A DNA stretch of 64,000 nt from Mycobacterium lentiflavum (GTDB lineage Bacteria; Actinomycetota; Actinomycetes; Mycobacteriales; Mycobacteriaceae). Below are positions 35,398 through 43,382 of the stretch, piece by piece. Position numbers and translations under genes: made by a program. Below the pieces are notes generated by a model. The model worked only from the letters and a program-made list of their open reading frames with translations, did no database searches and was not told the origin of the DNA. The stretch is taken from contig NZ_CP092424.2 in NCBI RefSeq assembly GCF_022374895.2, forward strand, positions 1-64,000, in the 5' to 3' direction. Within the stretch, counting starts at the first letter, position 1, and every line of letters begins with the position of its first letter.

Positions 35398-36014
35398 TCT
35401 GCAGCGTTGCCGGCGATTATGGTCGGCCGCGGGGGCCCATCATGTCGCCAGGTCCCATCATTCCGCCCATCATGCCTTGCATCATCGGGGGCATTCCGTC
35501 GCGTACGAAGCCGGTGACTTCACGAGCGTGGGCGCGGATTGCGTCGGTGAGGATGGGATCGTCGGAGGTTTCCTCGGCGACGACGCCGGTAGGCGTCAGC
35601 GTCAGCTGGCGGCGGTAGTTGCCGGCGTTGCGGAATAGTGTTGGCAGGCTTTGGCTCATGCACATGACTTCGGAGCCCTGGTTGAGGTGGGAGTACATGC
35701 TCGATACGTGTGCGTGCAGTTTGGCGGTGAGCTCGGCGGCGTTTGATTGGGTGCTGGTGCGTACGCCGCCGGGAATCTCCTCGACCGTGCGGGTGATCTC
35801 GGTGTGTCGGTTGAACATGTCCATGTAGAGGCTCATGTCGGCCGGACTGGCACCCATCATGCCGCCGTCGGTTAGGCGAACGCGCAGGACGGGCGAACCG
35901 AGGACTCCGCGAAGCGCGTACCCGATACCCGCCACCGCGCTGGCGCCGAGTGCAGCGAGTGCCGCCCGTCGGGTGAGGTTAGCCATGTGAGACCTCCTGG
36001 GCACTTTGATCGCG
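35398..36014. repeat. Duplicated block B, copy 2 (likely source)
   Basis: Repeated in inverted orientation at 9738–10355. Here it belongs to an operon with related genes, so this is probably the donor. Confidence 0.88.
35417..35986 (-). CDS. Met-rich exported protein (Tat-like signal), copy 2
   Basis: Encodes the same protein as 9767–10336 (189 residues). The start is MANLTRRAALAALG with twin arginines and a hydrophobic stretch; the C-terminal tail MMQGMMGGMMGPGDMM is methionine-rich. The ATG at 35986 has an AGGAGG-like site; an in-frame start six codons upstream is less likely. It is the last gene of the minus-strand series csoR–DUF1490–ctpV–small membrane protein, which supports a role in copper handling outside the cytoplasm. 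The middle part (HTEITRTVEEIPGGVRT, HVSSMYSHLNQGSEVMCM) is conserved-looking but unassigned. Confidence 0.82.
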   Translation of the reverse strand: MANLTRRAALAALGASAVAGIGYALRGVLGSPVLRVRLTDGGMMGASPADMSLYMDMFNRHTEITRTVEEIPGGVRTSTQSNAAELTAKLHAHVSSMYSHLNQGSEVMCMSQSLPTLFRNAGNYRRQLTLTPTGVVAEETSDDPILTDAIRAHAREVTGFVRDGMPPMMQGMMGGMMGPGDMMGPRGRP

Positions 36015-36054
36015 TGTCGCGGTGAATGAGCTTGCCGCTCAGGGCTTCACGCGC

Positions 36055-36288
36055 CTACATCAAGCGTCGATAAAAGTCGTCATTCTCTGGTTTGCTTCGG
36101 GGAGTGGGGGCCGCTACTTCGTGTTGGGCGCGGCCATAAGGCGCAGCGGCGGCCGGATCGCTTGACCGTCTGCCGGCGGACCGCACCGCAAGGATGATGG
36201 CCGTGAAGACGGCACCAAACAACAGCAGCATTACCGGGGTATTGATCATTGGGCTGCACCAGCCCCAGCCGCCGTACCAAGTCGTCAT
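36055..36288 (-). CDS. Small membrane protein (SHOCT-like end) in the csoR–ctpV operon
   Basis: A 77-residue protein starting MTTWYGGWGWCSPM. It has one transmembrane helix (TPVMLLLFGAVFTAIILAV) and a charged tail ending DDFYRRLM, similar to the short C-terminal motif of SHOCT-type membrane proteins. GGCAATG at 36288 marks the start; a slightly longer frame begins at 36303. It sits between ctpV and the Met-rich exported protein. Its Trp/Cys-rich N-terminus might contact metal. No function is known. Confidence 0.6.
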   Translation of the reverse strand: MTTWYGGWGWCSPMINTPVMLLLFGAVFTAIILAVRSAGRRSSDPAAAAPYGRAQHEVAAPTPRSKPENDDFYRRLM

Positions 36289-36454
36289 CGCATTGCCTCC
36301 CAAACCTCAACAGGGGTTGTTTCGTTGCCCATCGGCACGGACCCCTGGTGACACCCGCTGGGCGGTCATGTGGCATGCCGAAGGCCGAAATGGCTTCTAC
36401 TGCAGCCAAATCCGCCGTGCCTGTCATCGCTTCTCTCGTTCTTCTGCCGTCAAA

Positions 36455-38872
36455 TCACTGAGTCAATGCGGGTGCCGACACGAGGTGCAGGGCCGGACCG
36501 GGTTGCTGGTGGGTGTTGCGGCCGAAGCGGCGTAGCCGTAGTGAGTTAGTGACGACGCTGACCGAGGAGAATCCCATCGCGGCGCCAGCAATGACGGGGT
36601 TGAGTAAGCCGAGTGCGGCAAGGGGGATGGCGGCGGTGTTGTAGCCGAAGGCCCAGCCGAGGTTTTGATAGATGGTGCGCAGCGTCTGCCGCGACAGCTC
36701 GATCGACTGCACGACACCCTCGAGCCGGCCGGACATCAGGGTGATGTCGGAGGCCTCGATGGCCACGTCGGTACCGGTGCCGATTGCGATTCCCAGGTCG
36801 GCCTGCACCAGTGCGGGGGCGTCGTTGACGCCATCGCCCACCATGGCGACCACCCGCCCCTCGTCTTGGAGTGCCCGAATTGCGGTGACCTTGTCCTCGG
36901 GTAACACCTCGGCCAACACTCGCTCGATGCCGACTTGCGTGGCGATCGCAGCCGCGGTGCGGGCGTTGTCGCCAGTGATCATGGCGACGTGTAGTCCCAT
37001 TGCGTGCAGTTGAGCGACCACGGCGGAGGCGTCGTCCTTGACCGTGTCCGCCACCGCGAGTACGCCCACAACCTGGCCGTCGCGGCCGACGAACACCGCA
37101 GTGCGGCCCTGGTTTTCGAGTTCTGTGGAAGCTGCGGCAAGGTGTGGGGGCAGATCTAGATTGTGCTCGTCGATGAGCTTGCGTCTCCCGACGAATACGG
37201 GGTGACCGTCGATTTCGGCGCGCACTCCGTGGCCCGCGACGTTGGTGAACGCCGTGGCGGCCGGAATCTTGAGATCGCGCTCGCGGGCACCCGCAACGAT
37301 GGCCGCGCCGATGGGGTGTTCGGAGCCCGACTCGACGGCGGCGGCGATCTCTAGCACGTAGTCGGGCTGTCGGCGCTTACCGACAATGACGTCGGTGAGC
37401 TGCATTTGGGCGCGGGTGAGGGTGCCGGTCTTGTCGAACACCACGGTATCGATCTTCTTGGAGGCCTCCAGGACCTCACCGCCCTTGACCAGGATCCCCA
37501 TGTCGGCACCCCGGCCGGTGCCGACCGTAATCGCGGTGGGGGTGGCCAGCCCCAGGGCGCATGGGCAGGCGATGATGAGCACCGCGACCGCCGCGGTCAT
37601 GCCCGCGACGGGGTTGCCGGCCAGCACCGTCCAGCCGGCAAACGTCGCAACGGCAACCGCGACAACGGCCGGCACGAACACCGCCGAGACCCGGTCGGCC
37701 AACCGCTGCACGGGGGCCTTGCCACCCTGGGCTTGTTCGACCAGGCGCACGATGTGGGCCAGCGCGGTGTCGGCCCCCACGGCGGTGGCGCGCACGGTCA
37801 GCACGCCGTCGACGTTCACGGTGGCCCCGGCGACATGGTCACCCACGGTTTTTTCCACCGGGACGGATTCGCCGGTCAGCATCGACTCGTCGACGGCGGC
37901 ACGCCCGTCGACAACCTGACCGTCGACGGGGATCTTCTCGCCGGGCCGGACCCGCACCAGGTCTCCGACTTGCACTTGGTCGACCGGGACGAGCACTTCC
38001 TGGCCGTCTACGAGCAGGCAGGCTTCCTTGGCGCCCATCTCCAGCAGCTTGCTGATCGCCTCCGACGCCTTGCCGGTGGCTCTGGCCTCGACATAGCGGC
38101 CCAGCACGACGAACGCGATGATCAACGCGGCGGTGTCGAAAAACAGTGGGCCACCAGCGAACAACTCATAGGTGGAGTAGACGAAAGCGGTCAATGTGCC
38201 CAGCGCGATCAGCGTGTCCATATTGGCGCTCAACGCTCGCGCTTGCTGCACTGCCCCTTTGAGGAATGGCCAGCCGGCGACGAATTGCACCGGTAGCGTG
38301 GCGGCAAAGGCCAACCATCCCGCCCACGGGTAGGCGCCGAACAGCATCGGCGACGCCATCGCAAGCAGCCCTAGCGGCATGGCCAGCCATAGCCGTCGCA
38401 GCCACGTCCGGCGCTGGCGCTGGTTGTCCTCGCGCGGTGACAGCTGCCCACAGCTGGCCGGCCCCGACCCACATCCGCCACCAGTGTTGATCGGCTGATC
38501 ACCGTCGGGCGAACGGCCGAACAAACGACGGATCCGGCCGGTCAGTGTGCGCACCCCCCCGGTATTGCGGGGATCAGCCGAGTGGGGGGCACGCGCGGGC
38601 ACTGATTCCGCCGGGGTGTGCCGCGCTTCGGTGATCGCTGCCAAAACCGCAGCGGTGTCGCAACTTTCGGGCGAATACAACACCACCACCGACGCGGTGC
38701 GTGGGTAGGCGTACACCGCATCCACGCCGCTCACGTTGGCGACCATGTCCTCGATCGCGACGGCCCGAACTGTGTCGAAGCGAAACCCACTGGCCTGCAC
38801 ACGCATTCGTCCCGACGCGTCCGAGACGACCTTCAGCTTGACTTCGCCATCGGCGATGGTGTCAGTGGTCAT
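36455..38872 (-). CDS. ctpV: Copper-exporting P1B-type ATPase CtpV
   Basis: An 805-residue Cu(I) ATPase, third gene of a csoR–DUF1490–ctpV operon laid out as in M. tuberculosis Rv0967–Rv0969. Residues about 10–85 are a ferredoxin-like metal-binding domain that lacks a GMTCxxC motif. A Cys-containing linker (GGCGSGPASC) follows, then the core: AAVDESMLTGES, IIACPCALGLATP (Cu(I) CPC), DKTGTLTRAQ, SEHPIG and GDGVNDAPAL. It overlaps the DUF1490 gene by 11 bp. Together with copA (32231–34780) it gives the region two copper pumps of different N-terminal design. Confidence 0.95.
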   Translation of the reverse strand: MTTDTIADGEVKLKVVSDASGRMRVQASGFRFDTVRAVAIEDMVANVSGVDAVYAYPRTASVVVLYSPESCDTAAVLAAITEARHTPAESVPARAPHSADPRNTGGVRTLTGRIRRLFGRSPDGDQPINTGGGCGSGPASCGQLSPREDNQRQRRTWLRRLWLAMPLGLLAMASPMLFGAYPWAGWLAFAATLPVQFVAGWPFLKGAVQQARALSANMDTLIALGTLTAFVYSTYELFAGGPLFFDTAALIIAFVVLGRYVEARATGKASEAISKLLEMGAKEACLLVDGQEVLVPVDQVQVGDLVRVRPGEKIPVDGQVVDGRAAVDESMLTGESVPVEKTVGDHVAGATVNVDGVLTVRATAVGADTALAHIVRLVEQAQGGKAPVQRLADRVSAVFVPAVVAVAVATFAGWTVLAGNPVAGMTAAVAVLIIACPCALGLATPTAITVGTGRGADMGILVKGGEVLEASKKIDTVVFDKTGTLTRAQMQLTDVIVGKRRQPDYVLEIAAAVESGSEHPIGAAIVAGARERDLKIPAATAFTNVAGHGVRAEIDGHPVFVGRRKLIDEHNLDLPPHLAAASTELENQGRTAVFVGRDGQVVGVLAVADTVKDDASAVVAQLHAMGLHVAMITGDNARTAAAIATQVGIERVLAEVLPEDKVTAIRALQDEGRVVAMVGDGVNDAPALVQADLGIAIGTGTDVAIEASDITLMSGRLEGVVQSIELSRQTLRTIYQNLGWAFGYNTAAIPLAALGLLNPVIAGAAMGFSSVSVVTNSLRLRRFGRNTHQQPGPALHLVSAPALTQ

Positions 38873-39158
38873 CGGTGTTGCCCGGGTCGCTCGCCACCGC
38901 TGTGGCGTTGTCCCCGATGCGTTCTTTGGCCTCGGCGATCACGTCGGCCGTGGTTAACCGTGCCCGCTCAGCGCTCTCGCCGGCCTTGCGTTCGGCCTCA
39001 CGGGCCACGCGGATGCCCCAGGCGGTCACGGTAACGGTCGCCGCGCGCAGCGGAACTTTCGCGATTCCCTTGCGCAACACCTCATAGGCCGCAACCCCCA
39101 CCGCGCCGGTCACCACGGTGGGTACCGCCTTGGCCACAAATCCATGCAGCACCAACAT
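38862..39158 (-). CDS. DUF1490 protein of the cso operon
   Basis: A 98-residue protein (MLVLHGFVAKAVPTVVTGAVG…) with one hydrophobic segment and a helical charged tail, the DUF1490 family always found with csoR/ctpV or cmtR/ctpG in mycobacteria. It corresponds in position to Rv0968. ATG 39158 has GGGAG eight bases upstream; an in-frame TTG two codons earlier is possible. It is coupled to ctpV by overlap. Its function is unknown; a role near the pump at the membrane is likely. Confidence 0.88.
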   Translation of the reverse strand: MLVLHGFVAKAVPTVVTGAVGVAAYEVLRKGIAKVPLRAATVTVTAWGIRVAREAERKAGESAERARLTTADVIAEAKERIGDNATAVASDPGNTDDH

Positions 39159-39239
39159 CTTCAACGCTCCCTTTCATCTCTATTCCTCAGCCACACGGTG
39201 GCTGTCGTAGCTAATGGCCAGCACCAAAAGCCGGTGTCG

Positions 39240-39599
39240 TTACGTGCGGCTTCCTGCCGTCGCCGGCTCTTTGTCGCTAGGTTCACCGACCGCGGCGCCG
39301 CCTAGCTGGGCCTGCGGGCCGGTCAATGCCGGGGTGAATTTCACCGCATCAATCAACTCTTCGATGGCGGCTTGCCCGCGGCCACCGAGCACCGCCGAGG
39401 AAAAACACGTCTCCAAGTGGTTGTGCAACATCACCCGATTGGCACGCTCGAGCGAGGACTGCACCGCCGAGATCTGCTTCATCACGTCCACGCAGTAAGC
39501 GTCGGATTCCAACATCCGAATGATCCCGTCAAGGTGGCCGCGAACCGTCTTGAGCCGGTTCAGCGCCGCGTGCTTTTTCGCCGTCAATTCCTCGCTCAT
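39240..39599 (-). CDS. csoR: Copper-sensing repressor CsoR
   Basis: A 119-residue Cu(I) sensor closely resembling M. tuberculosis CsoR. Ligands are visible: Cys in DAYCVDVMKQ, His and Cys in LHNHLETCF. The start MSEELTAKKHAALNRLK at 39599 is preferred; the longer frame to 39674 would run across the operator. The C-terminal extension (LTGPQAQLGGAAVG) is also typical of the M. tuberculosis protein. It represses itself and ctpV, and probably the divergent DUF2182 gene, through the adjacent palindrome. Confidence 0.95.
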   Translation of the reverse strand: MSEELTAKKHAALNRLKTVRGHLDGIIRMLESDAYCVDVMKQISAVQSSLERANRVMLHNHLETCFSSAVLGGRGQAAIEELIDAVKFTPALTGPQAQLGGAAVGEPSDKEPATAGSRT

Positions 39600-39639
39600 A
39601 GCCGCCTCATCACTCCCATCGACATCCGATTCACCCGAG

Positions 39640-39667
39640 GATACTCCACCCCACCCGGGGTGGGTAC
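39640..39667. promoter_or_regulatory. CsoR operator between csoR and DUF2182 gene
   Basis: The 28-bp imperfect palindrome reads GATACTCCACCCC at one end and GGGGTGGGTAC at the other. It closely follows the form of the M. tuberculosis CsoR operator (GTA…CCACCCC…GGGGTGG…TAC). It is longer than the TACCC-N5-GGGTA boxes elsewhere in the window, which suggests two regulator specificities. Confidence 0.75.
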
Positions 39668-39716
39668 TCTTCAAGGAGTTACCGCATTCGGGGAATCACT
39701 GAAGGGAGTGTCTTAA

Positions 39717-40472
39717 GTGGACAACGGCCAAGGGCGTGCATGGTCGCGGACTGATATCTGGTTACCGGCATTCCTGTTAGGTTTGGCGGGTCTGGGCTGG
39801 TGGTGGTCAGTGGTCACCGCGGCGGACATGCGCGGCGACACAATGCCGATGGACAGCCAATCCACGACGTCGCTGGCCGCGTTCCTCATCGCGTGGGCGG
39901 CCATGATGGCCGCCATGATGCTCCCCGCGGCATTGCCGGTGGTTGGCCGCTACGCCCGCGCCGCCGGCGGCAAGGCCGCTGCAGCGATCGTCTTCGTGAC
40001 CGGATACCTGGCCGTGTGGACCGTGGTCGGCGTCCCGGCCTTTCTTGCGTCAACCCATCTGAACCCGGTGCTCCATAGCTGTCCGTGGGTAGGCCGCGTC
40101 GCCGGTGTGGTCGCCCTGGTCGCGGGGCTGCATCAGCTCACGCCGTTCAAGGCGACATGCCTGCGCTATTGCCGCCGGACCACGTCGTTGTCCGGCGCGT
40201 CAGGCAACAACCTCAACAGTCCACCCCGCGCATTGCTCGCCGGAGGCCGCTACGGCATCTACTGCCTTGGCTCTTGTTGGATGCTAATGCTGGTATTAAT
40301 CGCCTTTGGCACAATGCAATTGGCGTGGATGCTGGCACTGTCGGTCGTCATCTGGCTGGAAAAAGTGACGCCCTTCGGCGACCAGCTCAGGCATGCGACA
40401 GCAGCGGCACTCATCATCCTCGGCGTCGCGCTACTGGTACATCCCACGTTAGTCACCCACCTCATCTCATAA
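39717..40472 (+). CDS. DUF2182 metal-binding-type membrane protein
   Basis: A 251-residue protein with about seven hydrophobic segments. DUF2182 landmarks are visible: AWAAMMAAMMLPAALP (Met-rich helix), TPFKATCLRYCR, GRYGIYCLGSCWMLM and WLEKVTPFG. M. tuberculosis has a similar gene (Rv0970) after ctpV; here it is divergent from csoR and shares its operator. The start is GTG 39717 with GAAGGGAG upstream. Met and Cys residues in helices suggest copper transport or delivery, but the function is not proven. Confidence 0.88.
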   Translation: MDNGQGRAWSRTDIWLPAFLLGLAGLGWWWSVVTAADMRGDTMPMDSQSTTSLAAFLIAWAAMMAAMMLPAALPVVGRYARAAGGKAAAAIVFVTGYLAVWTVVGVPAFLASTHLNPVLHSCPWVGRVAGVVALVAGLHQLTPFKATCLRYCRRTTSLSGASGNNLNSPPRALLAGGRYGIYCLGSCWMLMLVLIAFGTMQLAWMLALSVVIWLEKVTPFGDQLRHATAAALIILGVALLVHPTLVTHLIS

Positions 40473-40880
40473 AACGGGTGTGGTGGGACCTTGCTCAACT
40501 ACCGTTATTCGGCTTTGAGCCCGATCCGCCGTAAAGCGGGTACCCCGCGGCACACGATCACCGGGGTCCAAGCGATCCGCCTCATCCATCAAGTCCCCCG
40601 GAGGTTCGTCGGGTTCTAAACGGGTCACCTCACCCATCGCGCCGCAGCCGGCGCGATGGGTGTTCTAGGGGGCGCCTCTTCGACCAAAAGGATTCGGTAG
40701 TTTCGACATCCCCGTCGAGGTCGGCGAGGAACGACACCAAATAAATCAGTCGGGTGTCTCTTCGCAATGGGCTGACTATCGGAATGCCTAGCTTGCGGCA
40801 GTCGTGTGCCGGGAATCGGCAACAGCCGAAGGTATTGACCTTAGCCGAATAGCCGAGGAATTAACGGCTTTCGCGGCTTC
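40473..40880. other. Intergenic region with one strong hairpin
   Basis: No gene is supported. It contains the perfect inverted repeat at 40631–40662 listed separately. Confidence 0.4.
40631..40662. terminator. Perfect 14-bp stem hairpin
   Basis: CACCCATCGCGCCG and its exact complement flank a four-base loop. It lies between the convergent DUF2182 and merR genes, so it is probably a bidirectional transcription terminator. A short TTCT follows. Confidence 0.6.
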
Positions 40881-41345
40881 CTATACGCCGCTAGTACTGA
40901 TTGGCTCGCCGCTGGAATGACTCTGCTCCATGATGGCATCGGCATCCAGGTCGCTTTCCAAGATCCAGCACACCGTGGAATGGTCGTGTTCGGTGGGTGC
41001 GGCCTGAGAGGCGTACTCGAGAAGGGTCTGCAAGTGACTTTCGAGCGCAACGAGTTCGGCGACCTGCGCGCGGACTTGGTCCAGGCGAGTGGTTAGGACT
41101 TGTCGGACGTGCCCGCACGGCACCTCGCCACGGTCGTGGATCGCCAGGATTTGGCGGACCTTCCGCAAGGTCAGTCCGGCGGATTGGCCCCGATGGATGA
41201 ACCGCAACCGATCCACAATTTCAGGCCCATAGTCGCGATATCCGGAAGCAGTGCGTGCGGGCGGCGGTAGCAGACCCGAGTCCTCATAGAAGCGGATGGT
41301 TTTGGCGCTGGTGTTGGCCAGTTTCGCCAGCTCGCCGATCTGCAT
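40881..41345 (-). CDS. MerR-family metal-responsive regulator
   Basis: A 154-residue MerR-type activator. The N-terminal winged helix is MQIGELAKLANTSAKTIRFYED…GYRDYG, followed by the dimerisation helix. Candidate metal ligands are Cys in GEVPCGHVRQ and Cys plus His residues in the tail (TEHDHSTVCWILES), a ZntR/CueR-like arrangement, but the metal cannot be deduced. The start at 41345 is next to a 19-bp-spacer promoter typical of MerR targets, which points rightwards to lpqS. Longer in-frame starts upstream are rejected because they cross that promoter. Confidence 0.88.
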   Translation of the reverse strand: MQIGELAKLANTSAKTIRFYEDSGLLPPPARTASGYRDYGPEIVDRLRFIHRGQSAGLTLRKVRQILAIHDRGEVPCGHVRQVLTTRLDQVRAQVAELVALESHLQTLLEYASQAAPTEHDHSTVCWILESDLDADAIMEQSHSSGEPISTSGV

Positions 41346-41356
41346 TGGCGCCTCCC

Positions 41357-41387
41357 TTGACCTTCTAGTCCACTGGAAGGATAACAC
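41357..41387 (+). promoter_or_regulatory. MerR-type promoter with 19-bp spacer driving lpqS
   Basis: TTGACC at 41357–41362 and TAACAC at 41382–41387 are separated by exactly 19 bp. The spacer contains the dyad CCTTCTAG…CTGGAAGG. This over-long spacing and dyad are the hallmark of MerR-activated promoters. Transcription would run into lpqS at 41529. Confidence 0.75.
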
Positions 41388-41520
41388 TGGGTTTGGGTCG
41401 GCAGATGGCCGAAGGCGCGAACAAGATTGGTGGTGATTGTGGCGAGCACAGCGTTCCACTCGCTCTCCGCAATCTCTCGCAGAGCCCCACGGCCGCAATC
41501 GAAGGCGTGTACGGGGCGCC

Positions 41521-42006
41521 CGGTCACGATGATCTTGCTCACGGTGTGGGTGCTCGTCGGCGTCGCCGGTTGTTGGTTGGTGCAGTCTGAGTCTTCTCAA
41601 TCGAATTCAGCACACGCCTCTTACGCATCCCTGAGCGCTGAATTCGCGGTCAACGCTGACCATTCAGCTGCCGACTGCACCGCGTCACCGGAATGCCCCC
41701 AAGCGTTCGCGATTGCGGTGCTGCCACTGTCGGCCACGGCTCTGGTCACGCTGGGGTCCGGCGTAGCAGTGACCACCGCCGTCGGCTCAGTCACCGACGG
41801 TGTGTCACCCGGGAGGCGGGGCCCGCCCCGCGGCGTCTCTGTCGCCCTTTCGGGTCGAGATATCTTGACGCGGTTCTGTCTAGCGCGTCGCTGATCGGTC
41901 AGCGTCAGGCCGTTGTGCATTGGCCACTGCGGCCAGTGACCAATGACCTTGTCAAGGGCGCACTTTAAAGGGAGAACCCGCTGTCGAAGCGGCGATCGGA
42001 CCGCGC
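41521..42006. repeat. Duplicated block A, copy 2
   Basis: Inverted near-identical copy of 9250–9735. Here lpqS keeps a promoter and downstream partner, so this is the more likely functional copy. Confidence 0.85.
41529..41894 (+). CDS. lpqS: LpqS-like copper-associated lipoprotein, copy 2
   Basis: Identical protein to 9362–9727 (121 residues): lipobox VGVAGC, a central Asp/His/Cys-containing segment (NADHSAADC, PECP) and the family C-terminus RGPPRG…SGRDILTRFCLARR. An upstream GTG at 41427 extends the frame by 34 residues including arginines; that longer form would supply the positive charges a lipoprotein signal needs, so the start is uncertain. It follows the MerR-type promoter and precedes a small secreted protein of the same orientation. 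Confidence 0.8.
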   Translation: MILLTVWVLVGVAGCWLVQSESSQSNSAHASYASLSAEFAVNADHSAADCTASPECPQAFAIAVLPLSATALVTLGSGVAVTTAVGSVTDGVSPGRRGPPRGVSVALSGRDILTRFCLARR

Positions 42007-42130
42007 TCGTGGTGGCTTGGCTCATCGTCGGATGAGCTTTCGATCAAGAACCCGAACGATCACCACGGTCGTGTGGAAGATCCCTCGCCGCCACAAGCCT
42101 GTTGCCCTGCGTGCTGGGGCCTCAATTCCC

Positions 42131-42145
42131 TAACCGGTCTGGGTC
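42131..42145 (+). promoter_or_regulatory. Vestigial copper-type box before small secreted gene
   Basis: TAACC-GGTCT-GGGTC deviates from TACCC-N5-GGGTA at two positions but ends 55 bp before ATG 42200, exactly the family spacing. Control may have passed to the upstream MerR promoter. Confidence 0.4.
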
Positions 42146-42199
42146 TTGGCGCACGACCGCGGGAGTAAGCGGAAAACACGATGGAGAAGAGAGAATCTA

Positions 42200-42535
42200 A
42201 TGAAATCTGAAATTGGGAAATCGCTCGCGCTGTTCGGTGGCGCGGCTGCAGTTGTTTTCGCGTTCGGATTTAATGGTGGGGGCTACGACAAGTTGCCAAG
42301 TACACCGAGAACGGCGACAACTGCGTTCGTCGTGACGCCAGTGCCCACACCTCCGGCCCCTCCCGTAGGCGTCGCCGATCGCAAGCCCAGGGCTAGTCTG
42401 CGCGGTTGCATTGTCGGCCTCAACTGTGGACCCATAGGCCCCGTAGGCCCTAAACGTCCCAAACAACCTCAACTGCACATGCCCCAAACATCCTCGCCTC
42501 CTCGAGGGCGCCCGAACTTTGGAATAGTTCAGTAG
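42200..42535 (+). CDS. Small secreted Pro-rich protein (GLNCGPI family, member 5)
   Basis: A 111-residue exported protein starting MKSEIGKSLALFGGAAAVVFAFGF, with a Thr/Pro-rich middle and CIVGLNCGPIGPVGPK. The C-terminal extension contains His and Met (LHMPQTSSPP). It is the sister of 8728–9057 and is probably co-transcribed with lpqS from the MerR-type promoter. The start is fixed by alignment and GAAGAGAG upstream. Function is unknown. Confidence 0.75.
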   Translation: MKSEIGKSLALFGGAAAVVFAFGFNGGGYDKLPSTPRTATTAFVVTPVPTPPAPPVGVADRKPRASLRGCIVGLNCGPIGPVGPKRPKQPQLHMPQTSSPPRGRPNFGIVQ

Positions 42536-42960
42536 GGCCGTCAAGATACTGCCGCGGACGGAAGGCTCGGCCGCTCAGGCGACGCTCGCAGCGGCTGTAT
42601 GTGGCGGGCTTGGCGACGAATTGTCTTGATGCGAGACATGTTGCGCCGCAACATCATCTCAACGTTTTCGCCAAGCAGGTCTTGCGTTTGGCCGATTCTG
42701 TGTGGAACAGCTTGGACTAAAACGTGATTGCCTCATCGCCGTCATCGGGTGAGCGCACACGGGATCGCCATGATGTTGAACAACAGATTTGTCGGTGTGA
42801 CCGCACTGCTGGGAACCTGCAGAACAGTGAAGCACAACCTCGGCTAAATCGACGACTGCACGACCACGTCACGCCGATTGTTGCGGCAATGGATTTCAAT
42901 CACCGACGCGACGACGCCGAAGGTGTTCGGCGCTGCGGAGTTTGGCGAGCAGTCCGCGGA
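42536..42960. other. Intergenic region, nothing assigned
   Basis: Short frames only. It precedes two tRNA-like scars and may be the edge of an inserted element. Confidence 0.4.
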
Positions 42961-42965
42961 TGGCG

Positions 42966-43021
42966 GGGACGGACCCGCTGACTCTTAATCAGCGGGTCCG
43001 GGTTTCGAAATCCTGACCGCT
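42966..43021 (+). other. tRNA-Lys (CTT)-like 3' half, degenerate scar
   Basis: The anticodon stem-loop GCTGA-CTCTTAA-TCAGC carries a CTT anticodon. It is followed by the GGGTCC variable region, a T-arm-like CGGGT-TTCGAAA-TCCTG and a partial acceptor strand. The 5' half (acceptor and D arm) is missing or scrambled. It looks like the 3'-half tRNA copy left by an integrase-type element rather than a functional tRNA. Confidence 0.5.
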
Positions 43022-43212
43022 CTGCGTATGAAACGCTGAGTCCATAGAGGCCACTTAGTGGGTCAACCGATTGCGAGAGACGCAGCGCTGCGATGGCGGT
43101 CAGCGCTGGAACATACTAACCGACCAGGCCGCGGAGGCTCGCACGCCATAAGCCGACCTGCGCCGGTCATTGAGTGGTGAAAATGCGCCATCGCGATCTT
43201 TTTGGGACAGAT

Positions 43213-43244
43213 GGTCGCAGGTTCAAATCCCGTCAGCCCGGCCA
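43213..43244 (+). other. tRNA-Pro-like 3' end, probable att scar
   Basis: GGTCGCAGGTTCAAATCCCG followed by TCAGCCCGGCCA matches the T-arm, acceptor strand and CCA end of mycobacterial proline tRNAs. No 5' part precedes it. Isolated tRNA 3' ends are the usual footprint of tyrosine-recombinase integration at tRNA genes. Confidence 0.55.
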
Positions 43245-43382
43245 GGCGGTTCGCGGTCCATCTTTCTGGCTGAACATATCCGGTCGAGCGTGCCGGCTGT
43301 TGTGACGGTCTGACGTGGAAACGGCATCAAGGCCGCAACATTCATTGCGCCGAGTTGAGCTGCTGCTACATTTAGGGGCACT

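Noticed and set aside
40881..41600. Extended MerR frame of 239 residues.
   Set aside because: The extra N-terminus crosses the MerR-type promoter and overlaps lpqS antisense; MQIGEL at 41345 is the normal MerR start.
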